Shown: positions 21,862 to 38,100, counted from the stretch's first letter. The stretch: 64,000 nt of DNA from Pyrenopolyporus hunteri (GCA_902806595.1 CADCXC010000011.1:62001-126000); one strand, 5' to 3'. The notes: generated from the sequence alone by a model not told the origin. Program-made: numbers and translations.

Positions 21862-24800
21862 AGGCCCGTACTATACGTTATACTGTATTTTTAAACGCTA
21901 AATTTACTATAATTATAAGGCATTTTAAGGTATTTAATATATTATTTTATAATAAAATTATTATAATAAATTAATAAATTAATAAATTTAATTAAACGAT
22001 TTATCGTTAATTAAAATAAATAATTTTAAATTTATTAAATATATAATTATATATATATAAATTTTTACGACGATAAATAATTTATAAAATAATATAATAA
22101 TAAAAATTAAATATAAAAATAACTTTTTATATTATACGTTATATTTTATATTTATATACGTTTAAAAAATAAAGTAGATATATTTTAATTAAAAATAGAT
22201 GTAAGGTTATAAAAAAAAAATATAAGTATTTATAATTAAAAAATAAAAAGTATTTAAAAAAATAAAATTAATTAAAAGGTAAATTAATAAATTTACGAAA
22301 TAAATTTATTAATTATTTTTTACTTAATTATTTTAATTATTACACTTAAAAATAAACTTATTTCCGTTATAAAAATAAAAGTTTATCTTCGATATAAAAG
22401 ATATTGAAATTTAAATTAATTTTATAAATATTTATTTTCGTAATTTTTTATTTTATAATATTTTAATTATTATTTTTTATATTAAAAATAAATAAAAACA
22501 ATTTTAATTTTAAATCTTTTCGAATATCCCCGTTAATATCGTCGTTTAATTAGTTAATATATTATACGAATCGAAATCGTTTAAATAATAGGTTAATTAA
22601 AATATTCCCGTCGTTGTTTTTTAAGATATATAAATTATATAAATTATTTTAATAAAATTTATAAAATTTAATGTTAAACGAATTAACGAAACGTACATCG
22701 TCGTTAATTTATTCCGTATAATTTAAACCTTCGTAATTAATATTTTCTTTAAATGTAATTTGAAAACGTTTCCCGTTATTTTACAACGTAATGAAAAATT
22801 TAACTCGTAGTTTAAAAAATTTATCTTTTATATTTTTTTATATAAAACTTTGTTTATATCCATCGATAAATTTCGATAAAAAAATAAAAAATTTAACGTT
22901 TTTAACGCCACGAAAAAATAATAATATAACGTCGAAAAATAAAAATTAAACAAATCGAATAAAAAAATATTTTATAAAAACGTATTAAAAAAAAAAATAA
23001 TATATATTATTATATTAACTTATTATTTATAAAACGATATTATACGTTTTATCGAAATAATATAATATATACGTCTATAATTTAAATATATCTTTTATTT
23101 TAAATTTCGATTTTAAAATTAAAAATAGGTTATTATAGTTAAAAAATCGATAAATATCGTAACGAAATGAAATAAAATTATAAATTCCGTATAAAATGTT
23201 ATTTTTTTCGATTATAATTACGTTTTTTACGTGTTTTTACATATTATTTATTATAAACTACTTTTTAACATTAAACGAAATTATATAAACGTAGTTAAAC
23301 TTAATTATATTTTTAATAATACGGTAAAATTTAATACGAATTTTATAAGTTAAAATAATAATCGAAAGTGTAGATAAAGATTTTTAATTATTTGTAACGT
23401 AATTAAATATAAAAACGACATTCGAAGTAAAATAATTATTTATATTTAATCGATAAAATGTTTCGATTTATAACGCGCGCTACGGTCGTAAAATAAATTT
23501 TATTTTACTTTTAAAAAATATCCATTTTTCGAAATTTAAAACGATAAAATATTTTTAATTTATAAATAAAATTATTAATTAATTTTAATTATATTATAAT
23601 TTATAAAAATATAATTTATTATTTAATCGCTTAAATATATAAAAATAATATCGTTTATTATTATTTAAAATTAAAAAAATATTATCGTCGAATATTTTTA
23701 TACGAAAATTACGATTAAATAATATAAATGTCGAAAAAAAAAATTATTATTATTTTTATTTTTATAATTATTTTTTTTTTTATCTTTATATTAAACATTT
23801 TTAATAACGATATAATATACGTAATATATTATTATATAATATAATCCTTTATTATCGAATACGTATAAATTAAATAATAAATAAAAATTAATAAAATATT
23901 TTAAGTAATAAATATCGAAGGTTCGAAAAAAATATTCGTTATTTTTATATAATGGAATTTTAAATGGTTTAAAATATCGAAACGTTATATTAAAAATATA
24001 TAAAATTCTCGAATTTAACGAAAAAAATTTAATAATTTATAATATTAATTTTTTATTATAATTCGACGTTATTAATAAAAAAATAAAATTAAAAATATAA
24101 AAATAAAAATATTATTTAATATTCGTAATTTATATAACGTAAATATATAAAAAAAATATAAATACGTAACTCGTAAATAATTTACGAAAAAATGTATGTA
24201 ATTTACGCTTTAATGTTAACTTCGTTAAATATTTAAATAATATTTTTACACATTATTTACGTAAATATTTTTCCTTTTTTTTTTTTTTTTTTATCGTATA
24301 TTAATATGGAATTTTAAATTTTATTAACCCTAATAATTCGACCGTTTATATAATTTAAATTATTCGAAATAATATTCGTTTTTATTTATCATCTCGATTA
24401 TTTTAAAATATATTAACCGTTTTTAAAATTTTCCGCATTAAATAATAATAATATCGATTATAATTTAAATTATTATATTTATTATATTTTAATCGATAAC
24501 GTTTAAATTATTAAAAATAATATAAATTATTTTTACTTTAATTTTTTTAATTAATTTAATAATCCGTAATTTACACGACCGATTAATAATATTTTACGTA
24601 ATAAAAAATATTAACTTTACATTTTTCGACTTTTTAAAAATTTTATAAATACGTTATAATTAAATTATTTAATTTAATATTAATTAATTATTAAACATTT
24701 TATTTTATAACTTTTAATTTCGACTATTAATTATTTTTTTATAATAATTTACTTTTATTTTAACGTAATTTTGATATTTTATATATTTTCGATAATAAAA

Positions 24801-25764
24801 TTAAATATTTAAAGATTAAAAAATAAAAATATATAATATTTCGTAATAAATATTATTAAATCACGTAATCGTATTACGATTACGAATAAATTTATATAAT
24901 TTTTAAAAAATAAAAATCTTAGTTTTTTTATAATAAAATAAATATTTACGGTTAAAAAACCTTTTTACTTATAAACGATATTAAAAATATCTTTTTTTTA
25001 CGTATCGATATTTATAAAATATTTAATCGAAAAAAACTTATATCGATATTTAAATTAAAAAATAATAATTATATATTAATTTTTTACGTATTTTATTCGC
25101 TTCGATCGTTATACGAATAAAAGACTTTATTTTATAATAAAAAATTCCATTAATTTTACGGGATAAGTTTTAAATATTTATTCGCTCGATTTATATAAAT
25201 AATCTTCGATAATATAATTATACGATTTTTCGAAACTCCGAAAACGAACCGATTCGTTTTTTTCGTTTTCGAAAATATTATTAATAATAATACTACGATA
25301 TTTTTTAAAAATATAACGATATTATCCGTTTCGTAAATATTTTAATTATTTAAAAATAAACCATTTATTTTAAATAAATATTTTCGTTTTTAAGTTTACG
25401 ATAATAATAACGACGACGATTTTAACGACCGTAAAAATAAATTATATTAACATTATTTCGTTAATAAAAAAATTATAATACGTTAAAACGATAAAAATAA
25501 TAATTTATTTAATGATAACGATAATAAATTTAAAAAAAGTCGTTTTATAATTAAAGATAAAATACCTCGATTATTTAAATCGATTAATAACGTTTTAAAT
25601 AATAATATATATAATAATATAAATAATAAAAATAACGTTAAATTAAATACTTATAATATAAATTCGAAATAAATTATCCTTTTTAAATATATAAAATAAT
25701 ATTAATATAATATTAATAAAAAAAATAAATATAATAACGATAATTATAATAATTTTTTAATATA

Positions 25765-25925
25765 TATTACGGTTCGATATAATAACCCATTTTTATTAAA
25801 TAATCGACATCGAAACTTCGAATAATTTCGCCGCCGTCGACGTTTTTATATATTTTTTTTTTTTTTTTTTTTTTTTATAACATTAATAAAATCTTATCTT
25901 AACTTTTAATATTACGCGTCGTATT
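25765..25925 (+). repeat. Decayed LTR-like repeat, copy A
   Basis: Shares with copy D (read in reverse) a start TTCGATATAATA, the core TTAAATAATCGACATCGAAA, a long T tract, and the end ATATTACGCGTCGTATTA. Order and length (about 160-190 bp) fit a short LTR with T-rich middle. The boundaries are approximate because RIP has erased the ends. Confidence 0.55.
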
Positions 25926-26094
25926 AATAAATATATATAATATATTTAAGTTTTACCTCGTTTATTTTTATTTTTATAAATAACTTTAATATTAAATAAC
26001 GTTTTATAATAATTTACCTTTTAAATAATTTTCGAAAATAACTTATATATTAAATATCATTTAATTAATTTTACAATTTATTATAAATATTTAT

Positions 26095-26215
26095 TACGAT
26101 ATTATACGGTCGTTTAACGTTATTTATTAATCGGTAGTAAAATGTAGAACGACTTCGCCGCTCGTTACGTATATATAAAACTACGATTTAAAAAACCGTA
26201 ATTATTTAACGAAAT
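26095..26215 (+). repeat. Possible LTR-like fragment, copy F
   Basis: Contains TACGTATATATAAAACTACG followed by a short A run and CCGTAATT, resembling the TATA/hairpin segment of copies C and D. It lacks the T tract and the ACGCG end, so its membership is doubtful. Confidence 0.25.
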
Positions 26216-29200
26216 TAAACGATTAATAACGAAAGAAAAAATATTTATAAATTATAATTCGTTTATCCCTTATTTTTTTTATTAAATTAAAATAAAATAA
26301 AATAATAATTATTTATAAATATTAATAACTTAATAAAAAAAAATTTTAATAAAAGTCGATTATTTTAAATATTATATATATTTATTTTAAATTACGACGC
26401 GTATTCGTTTTCGTATAATTATACCTTCCGTCGAATAACTTTTAATTCGTTAATATTTTATTATAATTAATTCGAATTATATTTAATTTCGTTTAATTCG
26501 CTTCGATATTAAATTATTTTTTTACGAAATATTTCGTTTAATGTTAATAATAATTATTTACTTTCGATAATATAATATTTTAAATAATTTTTTAAAGTAT
26601 AATAATTTTTTTTATATAAATTTAACGGATTATATTAAATAAAGCTTAAAAAATATCGTATAAATTATTTATTATAAAATTATTACGTTTTTAAAGTTAA
26701 AAAATTATCGAAATTATATTTTTTTAATAATTTTTATAGTTTTTATATTAATCGTATTAAATCGAAATTCGTTTTATTAATTATATTTATAACGAAGTTA
26801 ATCGTATCGTCGTTTACGTTAAATTATATATAATAAATATAGTTAATTTTTCGATAATTTTTTTTCGATGTAAACGTAATACGGTAATTATTTTATTATT
26901 CGATAAATTTAATATATTTTCGTTTTAAAATATTATCGTAAATAATATAAAACGTTATTTAATTAACGATATTATCGTAATCGAATATATTATTATTTAT
27001 TAAAAATTTAAAATATACTTATAAATATTAAATTAACTTTTATATTAAAATTATTAAAATATTTTATAAAAATTTATAATTTAACGTTTTATTACGTTTT
27101 TAAGTAATTATATTTATTATTGTTCGATTTTTTTATTCTATTTATTAAAACTTTATTTATAAAACTCGAAAATTCGATAATTTTATTATTAAATCGTTTT
27201 ATTTTCATTCGAATTAATTATAACTACTTTTAATTTATTATACATAATTAATATAAATTATACGAATATTATAAAAAGTATTTTAATGTTATAATTTATT
27301 CGAATTAATTATAATCGAAATTTTAATTTAATTATAAAAAAAAAATATTAATTTAATACGTTTACGAATAAAAAAATAAATTTATTAACGTTATATTATA
27401 ATATTATACGAAAATATATATTAATATTAATATAAATTTTAAATTCAACGAAATGAAGTTTTTAATATTCATTTATAAATTATATATAATTAAGGTTCGA
27501 AATTATAAATATTCGCTTTTTTATTATTTTTTTAAATCGTTTTTTTTCGAAACGTTATCGTACGACTTTTAAATACCATTTTTTATAAATATTATAAATT
27601 AAATTACGAGTAATATTTAATTTTAAATACCTTCGAATAATCCCTTAAATTTAATTTTTACTTAAATTTTCGAATAAATTCGATATTTATTAATAATTAT
27701 TAAAAAATTCGTATAATTAATTTTTAATATATTATTATTCGTTTAAATCGTTAATTTTTCGAATTATATTATTTTTAAGGTAAATTCGAATTAAAAGTAA
27801 TAAATTAATTTTAATATTTTAAATACGTTATAAATAATTTAAAATTTTTTTATCGTATATATTTCGATAATATATAAACTCGCGTATATATTTTATAAAT
27901 TTTTTAATATAAATAATTTATTCGTAACGAAAATGTTTTTATTATTATAACTTTCGTTCGAAAAATCGTAACAATACGTTAATTTTAAGTCGTTTTTCTT
28001 TTAAATATTTAATAATTCGAAAATATAATAATCTTATTTAAAAAAATCGAAATATCTTTATTTTAATATCATCGATATTACATTTTTTTTAATAAACATC
28101 TCATTCGAATAAATATCGTTAAAGTGTTCGGTAATTAACTTTAAAATTATATTCGTTTCAAAGTTTATAAAAAATTTATATTTATAAAATTTTATTATTT
28201 AAATATTAATTAACGATTAAATCTTTATATAATTTTAAATTTACCTTAAATCGTAATATATTAATTTTATTAATTTAAATATATAACCATTAAAAAAAAA
28301 TAAAAGTAAATAAAAAAAATAATTATAATAAAAAATTATAAATTAAAATATAAAATTTTTCGTAACATTAATTAATATAAATAATATAAAATAATGCGAT
28401 TTATATCGATAAAAAGTTAAAAAAAATTCGATAATCGATTATATGAAATTATTTATAAATCGTTCGTTTAATTACGAAATTATATTTACTTAAACTTATA
28501 ATAATAAAACTTATATATAATATAAAAAAAAGCGTTTTTTACGGATATTATTTAAATTTATTACGGGATTTTAACGTGGTTTTAATCTAAAGATTTAAAA
28601 TTAAATTATTTTAATTTATACGTATCGATAATTAAATATTTTAAAATATAAGTTAAAATTATTATTAAAAAATTAAATTATTTATTTTTTATAAAAAAAG
28701 TACTTTTAATATATATTAATTAAAATAAATAAATTTAAAATATTTAACTTTTTATAAATTATTAACTTAAATATATAACAAGGAAAATGTCTTCGTTTAT
28801 AATTAAAAAATAATTATTAAAAATTATTAATAAAACGTTTTTATTAATGCGTAATAAAACGTATAATAAAGTTTTTTAATTTTTATTAACGAAGTTTAAT
28901 GTTTTTTTTTAACGCGTAATAAAGTTTTCTTTAATAAATATTTCGATTTCGAATTAATATTTTATATTAATGTTAATAATCGAACCTCGATCGTTAATAA
29001 TTAAATGGGATTTTAATTATTAATAATAACTTTATTTAATTTTTAAAAACGTTATACGGTACCGTAAAATCTTCGATAATAATAAATAAACTTTTATATT
29101 TAATCGAAATATCGAAGCGTTCGAAATAACCGTTATTATATATAATAATAATTAACTCGAAAAAAAAACTAAGGAAATAAAATTACTTACCGTTTTATTT

Positions 29201-31726
29201 TACGATAATATCGTATTTAATATTAAAATAATTTATATAACGTATTTAAATATTTAAATAATAATTAATATTATAAATTAATTTATTTAATATTCGATAT
29301 TTTTAAATTTTTAATACGACTATTAAATCGATAAATATTATCCATATTTTAATAATAATTAATTTCGACGTATATAAAAAAAATATAAAATAAATATTAT
29401 TAAAAATATATAATAAAAAAAAAAATTTATTTTATAAAAAAATTATTCGATTTTTTAATAATAATTACCGCTAACAATACTTTATTTATTTCTTTTTTTT
29501 CCATTAATTTATTATTAACAAATGAAAAAAAAAATACGAAAAATTTAAAAAATCATTAAATTTTTTAAACCCGTTAAATCCGTTAAATCCGCCACTTTTT
29601 TATTAATTTATTACTTTTTTAAATTTAAATTCTACTATTATTTACACACATCGACTTAAATTTAATATTAAATCTTATTATATATAACCTTAAATTAATT
29701 TCATTACGAGTAAAAAAATTAAATATAATTTAATTACGTTAAATAACTTTTTTTTATTTAATATCGAAACGATTATTATAAATATATTAAAGGGATATAA
29801 TAATACATAAAAAAAAAACGCTCGTTATAAAATAAATAAAAAAATTTATTTTAAATAAAACGATATAATAATTAAATTACGAATTAAGTTATTTTTTTAT
29901 TAATATTACGTTAATAATATCGAAAAAAAAATAACATTTATTTTAACTTACGTAATAAAAATTTATATATTTATTAAAAACTTTATTTAATATTACGTTA
30001 ATATATATCGATATAAAATAAATAAATATTATAATTTTTTACTTTAAATTTTTTCGTTTCTTATATAATTAACTCGTAAATAATATAATCCGTAAATTTA
30101 ACTTTAATAAACGAAAATTTTATAAATAAATTAAAAATATAAAATTTATTTCGAAAATAACTTTATTATAATTTAATAAAATTACTTTATTATAATTAAA
30201 AAACTATAAAAAAATAAAAATAAATTATTTATTAAACCTAAAAACAAACTTTTAAAAAATCTTAAAAAACGTTATTATATATATATTATTTACGGTTTAT
30301 ATAATTATATATCGAAACCGTATAAAATCCCCTTCTTAAAAATATAACATTAACGATTTATTATTTTCCTTCCATTCGTTTATATCTACGTAAAAAATTA
30401 TAATTTAAAATAAAAACCCGAACGATAATTCATTCTTTAATAATTTAAAATTTTCGTTATCGCGATCGAATTTCGATCCGTATTTTACTTTATTATCGTC
30501 GTTCGATAAATTACGAAAAACGACTCTTTTAAATTAAAATAAAAAACCGTTTTAAACTCGTTTTTAAATATATAATAAAACGGTAAAAATTAATTAATTT
30601 TTTAAAACCAATTAAAAAAATCGTTAATATTTAATAAAAAATAACCGAATTTATTATACGTATTAATATTTCGCCGACATAAGTTTTTATCGATTTTATA
30701 TCCGGTAATAACAACCTTTTAAATATTATAATTATCGTCGAAAAAAAAAAGTAATTTTTTTTATCGCGAAAATTAAAAAAATTAAAATAAAGCGAAATAA
30801 TTATATTAATATAACGAACGAAATAAACTATAAATTTCGATAAAAACTTACTTATAATAATTAATATTATATCGATTAAAAAAATCCCCGTGTTTTATAA
30901 TTATTAAACTATTATTAAACGAATTATTTAAACGAAAAAATCGAACGTATCGTTTTTAAATAAAAAACCGAGAAAGTTTATATAAAATATTATAATTACC
31001 GTTAATAAAAAGCGATTTAATAATTTTTCGTAAAATTTAAAATCGTTTATTATATTAAAAAAGTCGAATCTTCGTATCGAATTATCGTTAATTAATAAAA
31101 AATTACATTTATTTATCGACGTCGACATAAATTTTATTACCACTTTAAATTTTCGTAATTATAACCGTCTTAATAAAATACTTATTAATAAATCTCTTAT
31201 ACCCCTACTTATATATTTTTTATAATAATATAATACGTTTATTAAAAAACGTAAAATTATATAATCGTTAATTAAATTTATTAAACTTATAAATCGTAAT
31301 TTTTAATTAATCGATATCGACGAAAATTTTAATAATAACTTATAAAAAAATTAAAATTAATTAACTTCGTAATTTATTTAAAAAACATTAAATAATAAAT
31401 ATAATATTTACCGACGAATATTATTATTTAAATTTAAATATTATAAAAAATTTATATACGAAAGATTTTTATAAATTCGTTAAAATTAAATAAATTAAAT
31501 TAAAATAATTTATCGATATAATTATAGTTATAATATATTATTTTAATCGGTATTTATAAATATATATTTACATTTTTTTAATTTTTTTCTTTTACTTTTT
31601 TTTTAAAATATATGAATTTATTAAATTAAATATTTAAATAAATATATAATTTTTATTTACGATTTTAACATTTAAATATTTATAAAAAAATACGACTTTA
31701 ATATAATACGGTTATTCGTTACCGTT

Positions 31727-31757
31727 ACTATTATTATTATTATTATTATTATTATTT
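31727..31757. repeat. TTA trinucleotide microsatellite
   Basis: About ten uninterrupted TTA units following GTTACTA, within the AT block. Confidence 0.8.
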
Positions 31758-32198
31758 TATATACCCGTTTTTTATTACGTTATTAATTATTCGACGCCGT
31801 TAAAATATCGTATAACGTCGTAATATAAACCTTATTTTTATAATTAAATAAATATAAATAAAATTTTAAATCGAATTTATATAAATATTTACTTACTTAA
31901 TAAATTCATTTAAATTTTAATCGAAATTTATTTTTTATTTTAAAATAAAAATTTAATATTTAAAATTAAAAGGAAAAATAAAGTAATTAATAAAAACGAA
32001 AAACGATTAATAAAATCGATTCGAATTATAATTAATTTAAATTTTTTAGTGTAATTTAACGTATTTTATTTTAAAAATTAAGGTATATTTTTTAAAGCGA
32101 ATTTAATTTTTATAGTTATTATTTTAATTACGACTTTTATTATAATTTATATTATAATTTAACCTTTTATAATTTTTTTTATTTAATAATTTTTATTA

Positions 32199-32490
32199 TA
32201 TATATCGATTATTATATTAATTATTATATTAATTATTATATCGATTATTATATTTATTATTATATCGATTACCGTTATATCGACCACCGTTATATCGACC
32301 ACCGTTATATTAATTATCGTTATATCGATTACCGTTATATCGATTACCGTTACATCGATTATTATTACATCGATTATTACTACATCGACGTTATTATATC
32401 GACCGTTACTATATTTATTATTATATTTATTACTATATTTATTACCATTATATCGATTATTATATTTATTATTATATTTATTATTATATA
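32199..32490 (-). repeat. 15-bp coding minisatellite fossil (RYNGG-type repeat)
   Basis: A tandem array with a 15-bp period. The least damaged units (32281-32310) read CGACCACCGTTATAT twice. The next five are recognisable variants, one later unit has lost a base (32386-32399), and another full unit follows at 32400-32414. On the minus strand the best units translate as R-Y-N-G-G repeats, and the variants differ mainly by G-to-A and C-to-T changes (GGT to GAT or AAT). This suggests a former Gly/Asn/Tyr/Arg-rich repeat protein, either a mobile-element gene or captured cargo. The gene around it is not readable. Confidence 0.65.
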
Positions 32491-34589
32491 AATATTTTAT
32501 ATTTTTCGAGTAAATTTTTATTTACTTTTTATAATTTTTTTTTAACGATAAATTAAAAAATAAAAAATTAATTATTTAAAAATATATTATTTATAAATTA
32601 AATAACTATATAACGTTAATTATATAATACGATTATAATTAAAAAAATTCCCCCGTTCGTATATTTAAATAACTTTAATTTTATTAATATTATATTCGTT
32701 TATTTAAATGATTAAAATAATTAATATTATTAATTAAAGTAAATATATTTTTATTACGTTTAATTTATACGCCACCGAAAAATATTTATTAAAATTAAAT
32801 TTATAATAATAACTTTTAATAATAATTTTATTAATTATACTTTATTATAAACGGTTAATAAAATTAATTAAAAATCGAATTATTACGGTAAATTTATTAA
32901 CGTAAATAATAAAAATTAAGGTAGGTTAAAAAAACATCTTTTATTATTTTTAATTATAACGGATTTTAAAGTTAATTAATTCGTTAATTTATCGGTTTTT
33001 TTTATTTTCGCGTTCGATTAAAACCCCGGTAGCGTAAATAGCGGTTAACGGTTAAGTTTAAAGTTTAAAATAATAAGAAGTAATAAAAGTATAAATTTTT
33101 TTTTCGAAATAAATAAATTAATAACGTTAATAATAATCGTTATTTTCTTTAATTTAATATCCGGGGTATTTATATTATAAACTATTTCGAAAATTTATTA
33201 TATCGATTATTTAAGTGGTTTTAACGACGGTGGAAATTTATATATAAAAATAAGCGATAAAATTATATTATAATAACGATAAAATCGTATATACTTCGAA
33301 GAAAAATTATAAAAATTAAAACTATTATTAAAATTTACCGCAAATAATTTTATTATTAATTACAACGATTTTTTATTACGAATATATAAAAACGATTACT
33401 TAATTTTTTTTAAATTCTTCGACTTATTTTTCACTTAAAAATATTAATAAAAATACGGATATATTTTCCATTATTATAATATATTTAAAACGAAGACGTT
33501 TAATTATATAAACGTAAATATAAATATTACGACGAAAAAACTTATAATTATTAAAAAAATTCGTATTAAAATACCTTATAATATAAAAATTATAAAAGAA
33601 AAATACCGCATTAACATATATTTATAATAAACGATTCGACGTTTTAAATAATTACGAAATCGAAGAAATTAATTATTTAAAATTTAATAATAAATACGAT
33701 ATTACCTTTTATTATTTATTAACGTATAATGTCGTTATATAAATATCGACTTATCGAAATTTAATAATATAATCGATAATTTTACGTTTATTACGTTATT
33801 AATTAAAAGTAATATATATAATTTTTTAAAAAATAAAAAACGTTTAAATAATAAAAAATAACGTAAATAACTTTTTTACGACGCGGTTAAAAGTTTAAAC
33901 TTTTTTTATAAAAATGACGTTATATATCGTAATATTATAATCTTTAATATTTTTATAATTCGAAACGATAATATTTTTTTTTTTTAGATAACATTAATCG
34001 ATAATTTTAATAAAATTATTATAGAAAAAAAAAATAAATAAATTAAAATTAATTTTCGTATTATCTTTACCTTTAAAATTATTAAATATAAAAATTTAAA
34101 TTATATTAATATAATTAACGTATAAATTTTCGCGATAATATATATCGACATTTTTTTTCGAAATATTTTATCGATTAATTAAATAAACGAAAAATCGTAT
34201 AAAAAATTAATAAATAACTTTAAACGTAAAAAAAACAAAAAGTTTATAATATCGATTAAATATTATATATTACGAAAAATATTATATTAAAGTTTTATAA
34301 ATAAATTTACGATAAAATAAATCGTAGTTAATTTATTTTAAACGACCAACTTTTAATTTATGGGAAAAATAGCGTAATTAAATTTACGAATTTTTAGATT
34401 AAAATTTTATTTATAATATATTAAAAACTTAAGTTTATTATTAAATGTACGTAAGTTTTTTAATGTTTTAAAAAATAGTTATTTTAATATATTAATTTAA
34501 TACTTTTTTAAAAATATCGCGATTTAATAATCGTTTACATAAAATAAATAATAAATATTAAACGTAATAATGTCAATTTAATTTACTTA

Positions 34590-34710
34590 TATCGAAACGT
34601 CGATCGACTTCGTTTTTAACGTATTTATATAAAATCGCGGTTTAAATTTTTTTTTTTTTCTTTAATATTAATAAAATTTAATCTTAATTTATCGTATTAC
34701 GCGTTTTATT
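34590..34710 (+). repeat. Decayed LTR-like repeat, copy B
   Basis: Contains TTATATAAAATCGCGGTTTAA, a T tract, AATATTAATAAAATTTAATC and TATTACGCG, in the same order as in copies A and C. Its left part is more diverged. Confidence 0.45.
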
Positions 34711-35019
34711 ATTATCGTAACATTTATTTAATATCATTAATTTATTATAAATATATTAAATTATAAAATTTATATTTTATAATAAATATTTTTATAATAA
34801 TAAGTAATTTTATATCGTAAACGTACTTTTTTATATTTATATTAATTATAACGTATTTATTAAATTTTATCGCACGACATTAAAACGTTAATACGATTAT
34901 AAAAAAAATTAATACGTTTACGATAAAAAATTATTTATTATTATAAAAGTAATTTTAAAAAATTTATACGTTTATAAAATATATTTTACCACGAATTAAA
35001 AAATTAAATAAAAACGAAA

Positions 35020-35110
35020 AAAATAAAATATATTAATATTATAAAAAAAAAAAAAAGAATTTAACCGTAGTTCGAAAAAATGTAAATTTTATATACGTTT
35101 ATTATAACGT
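35020..35110 (-). repeat. Possible LTR-like fragment in reverse, copy E
   Basis: Read on the minus strand it gives a TATATAAAATT segment, a CGAACTACGGTTAAATT segment, a T tract and TATAATATTAAT, in the family order. The terminal ACGCG part is missing. It lies about 300 bp from copy B, in opposite orientation. Confidence 0.35.
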
Positions 35111-38100
35111 TACGAAACTAATTATTTATTTAATATAATTTTATTTTAAAAAACCCCCGTAATAATAATTTTTTTTACGCTTATATAATTTTTAATAATT
35201 AAAATAAACGTATATTTATTAATTTAATTATTATAAAAATCTTTTATAATTTTATCGACGTCGTTTTAAAAAAATCTATATTTAAAGTCGATAAAATTCG
35301 ATTTAAATCGATAATTATTAAAAATAAGTATAATTATATATTTAAATTAATTAAACTTTTATTAAATAATACCCGAAAATTATTTATTAATTTATTTTTT
35401 AATTAATAAATAAAAGTATTAGTTTTTATAGATTAAAATAATTTTAATTTAATATTCGAATTCGTAATATAATTATTAATAAATCGCGCGAAAGTATTAT
35501 ATTTTTTATAATAAAGTATTAATTAATATTTAAACATTTAAATAATCGAATATAAAAAAAAGAATGAAAATTATTTACGATATTTCGAATCGAACTTTAA
35601 AACGGGTATCGAAAACGTCGAATCGAACATTTATTCGCGTATTAAAATCGATAATACGTACATTTATATAATTAAAGCGTACATTTATATAATTAAAACG
35701 TATATTAATATTAATAATGTTTTTTTTACGCGTATTAATATAAATTTATAAGTAAAAATATTTATATTACTTTATATTTATTATAATACGTTTAAAATTT
35801 ATTAGTTTTATTATACGATCGATATATTTATTATTTTCGAAACTTTATTATTAAACAAAATTATAAATTACATTATAATAAAAAAATTAAATTATAAGTT
35901 AAATTATTTTATAAAATCGAAATTAATATTTTTTATTTTAATATTAATTATTTAAATTATATATAAAAAAATTATTTAAATAAATAATAAAATAAAAAAA
36001 AATATAAGAAAAAATTAAAATATAAAAAACAAATTCGACGCATTTTATTATAATTTTATTTTAATGTTTAAAAGTACGTATTATATCTACGTATACTTTA
36101 ATATATTTAATATATATAATATAATAATATAGATATAAAATAAACGATATACGTAAATAAATTAAGTAATTTTTTAAATTAAATAAATATATATAAAATT
36201 TAAAATAAATAAAGTTTAAATTCGCGAAATATTTATTAATATAGTTAATATATATAATATAATAATGTAAAAATAAAATAAATAAAATATAAAAATAAAA
36301 AAATATATATAAATTAAAGTAAAAAAAAACTTTATATAATATTTAAAATATAATAAATTAATTAAAAAAAATAATAAAATTACGGGTAAAAGTATCGTAT
36401 TATATAATATAAAATTAAAAAAATATATATTAATTAAAAATAATATAATTTCGAGTAAAAATATTCGAATTATTTTATATATTATATATTATATAAGATT
36501 TAAAAAAATATAACTTTAATAAAAATAATATAACTTCGAATAAAAATGTTATTTAATATTATTAATTAATAAAATAAAATTTTATTTCGAGGAAAAAAAA
36601 CGTTAAAAAATTAAAATATTAAAATGTATTATTTTATATAAATTAATATGTAATGGTATTTAGATTATTTGTTTTATTATTTATTATTAATATAATCGAT
36701 CGAAATTTAATATTTACTTCGAAAAAAAATTCGAAATAAAAATTATATTTATATTTATTATTTTTCGTAACGTCGCGATTTTTTATTATAAAAGTTAATT
36801 AAAGTAAATATTAATAAATAAAAATATTATAAATATTTAATTAAAAAATCGAATTAATAATTAATAATTAATAATTAATAATTAATTTAAAAAACTTAAA
36901 TAAATAATATAAAAATTACGAATTTTAAATAATAAATTATATATATAATACGTTTCGAAAAAAACGTTATCGTAACATTTATTCGTTTATTTTTTATATA
37001 TGGTATTTTTCTTTTAATTATTAATTTAATTGGTTTTATAATCGTAGTTTTTTAATTTTTTACAACGAAATGATTTTATATTTATTTAATAAACTTTTAA
37101 TACGTTAATACGTTCGATACTTATATATATTTATATAAAAAAAAATTATACGTATTTTTTCGATATCGAAAAATTATATATTTTATATAATTTTAATATT
37201 ATATCGTATATATTTAAGTAAATAAATAAATAAATAAATAATTATTATTATTTTTTATATTAATTTTTATAACGTTAAATAATTTTATATATATACTCGT
37301 ATAATAATTATATTAAAAATCCATTACTTTTAAATTATAACGTTTTCTTTAAATTATTTACGTAATAAATTATAACGCGTTATCGATTTTTATTATTCGA
37401 ATTATTTTAATTTAAAACCGTTATTTACTTTTAATACTTTTAATAATAATAATATCGATTATATAATTACGTATTATATTTTATATATAATAATTAAAAA
37501 CGTTTAATTTTTAAACGAAGTAAAATAAAGTAATTAATTATATATTTTTCTCTTCGAAATTATAAACTTAATTTTTATTATCGTATTTTTAAACGATATT
37601 TTACGGGAAAATTATTATTTTTTTTACATTTTAAATTATAATAATAATAATTATAAATAATATTTACGATTATTAAATATATTAAGTATTTAATTATTAA
37701 TAAAAAATATTTAAACCGTTATTTTATATATTTAAACTTCGATTATTAATATTTTTTTATCGAATTACCGCCGTTTTAATAAACTTTTATAAATAATTAC
37801 GAAAAAAATAATAGCGATAATGATAAAAATAAAAATAATAAAAATGAGGGTTTTTTTATTCGATTACGTCGATAAATACGTTCGATAATTCGTTTACGAT
37901 CGAATCGTTTACGTACGAAATAATCGTATCGTCGTTTAAAACCGTTTAAATTCGAACGAAATTAATTATAATTAAAATTTTTTCGAAAATTTTTCCGATA
38001 ATTTCCTATCGAAACTTATCGTATTACCGGAATATTTATCGGGTTTTATTTAAGTTACGTCGTTTTTTTAATAATAAAAAATTAATTTAATTAAAATATA

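Noticed and set aside
30928..31143. Open frames inside the AT block (also 42757-42948)
   Set aside because: Low-complexity Lys/Ile/Asn/Phe translations of RIPed DNA. AT-rich codons arise by chance and nothing else supports coding.
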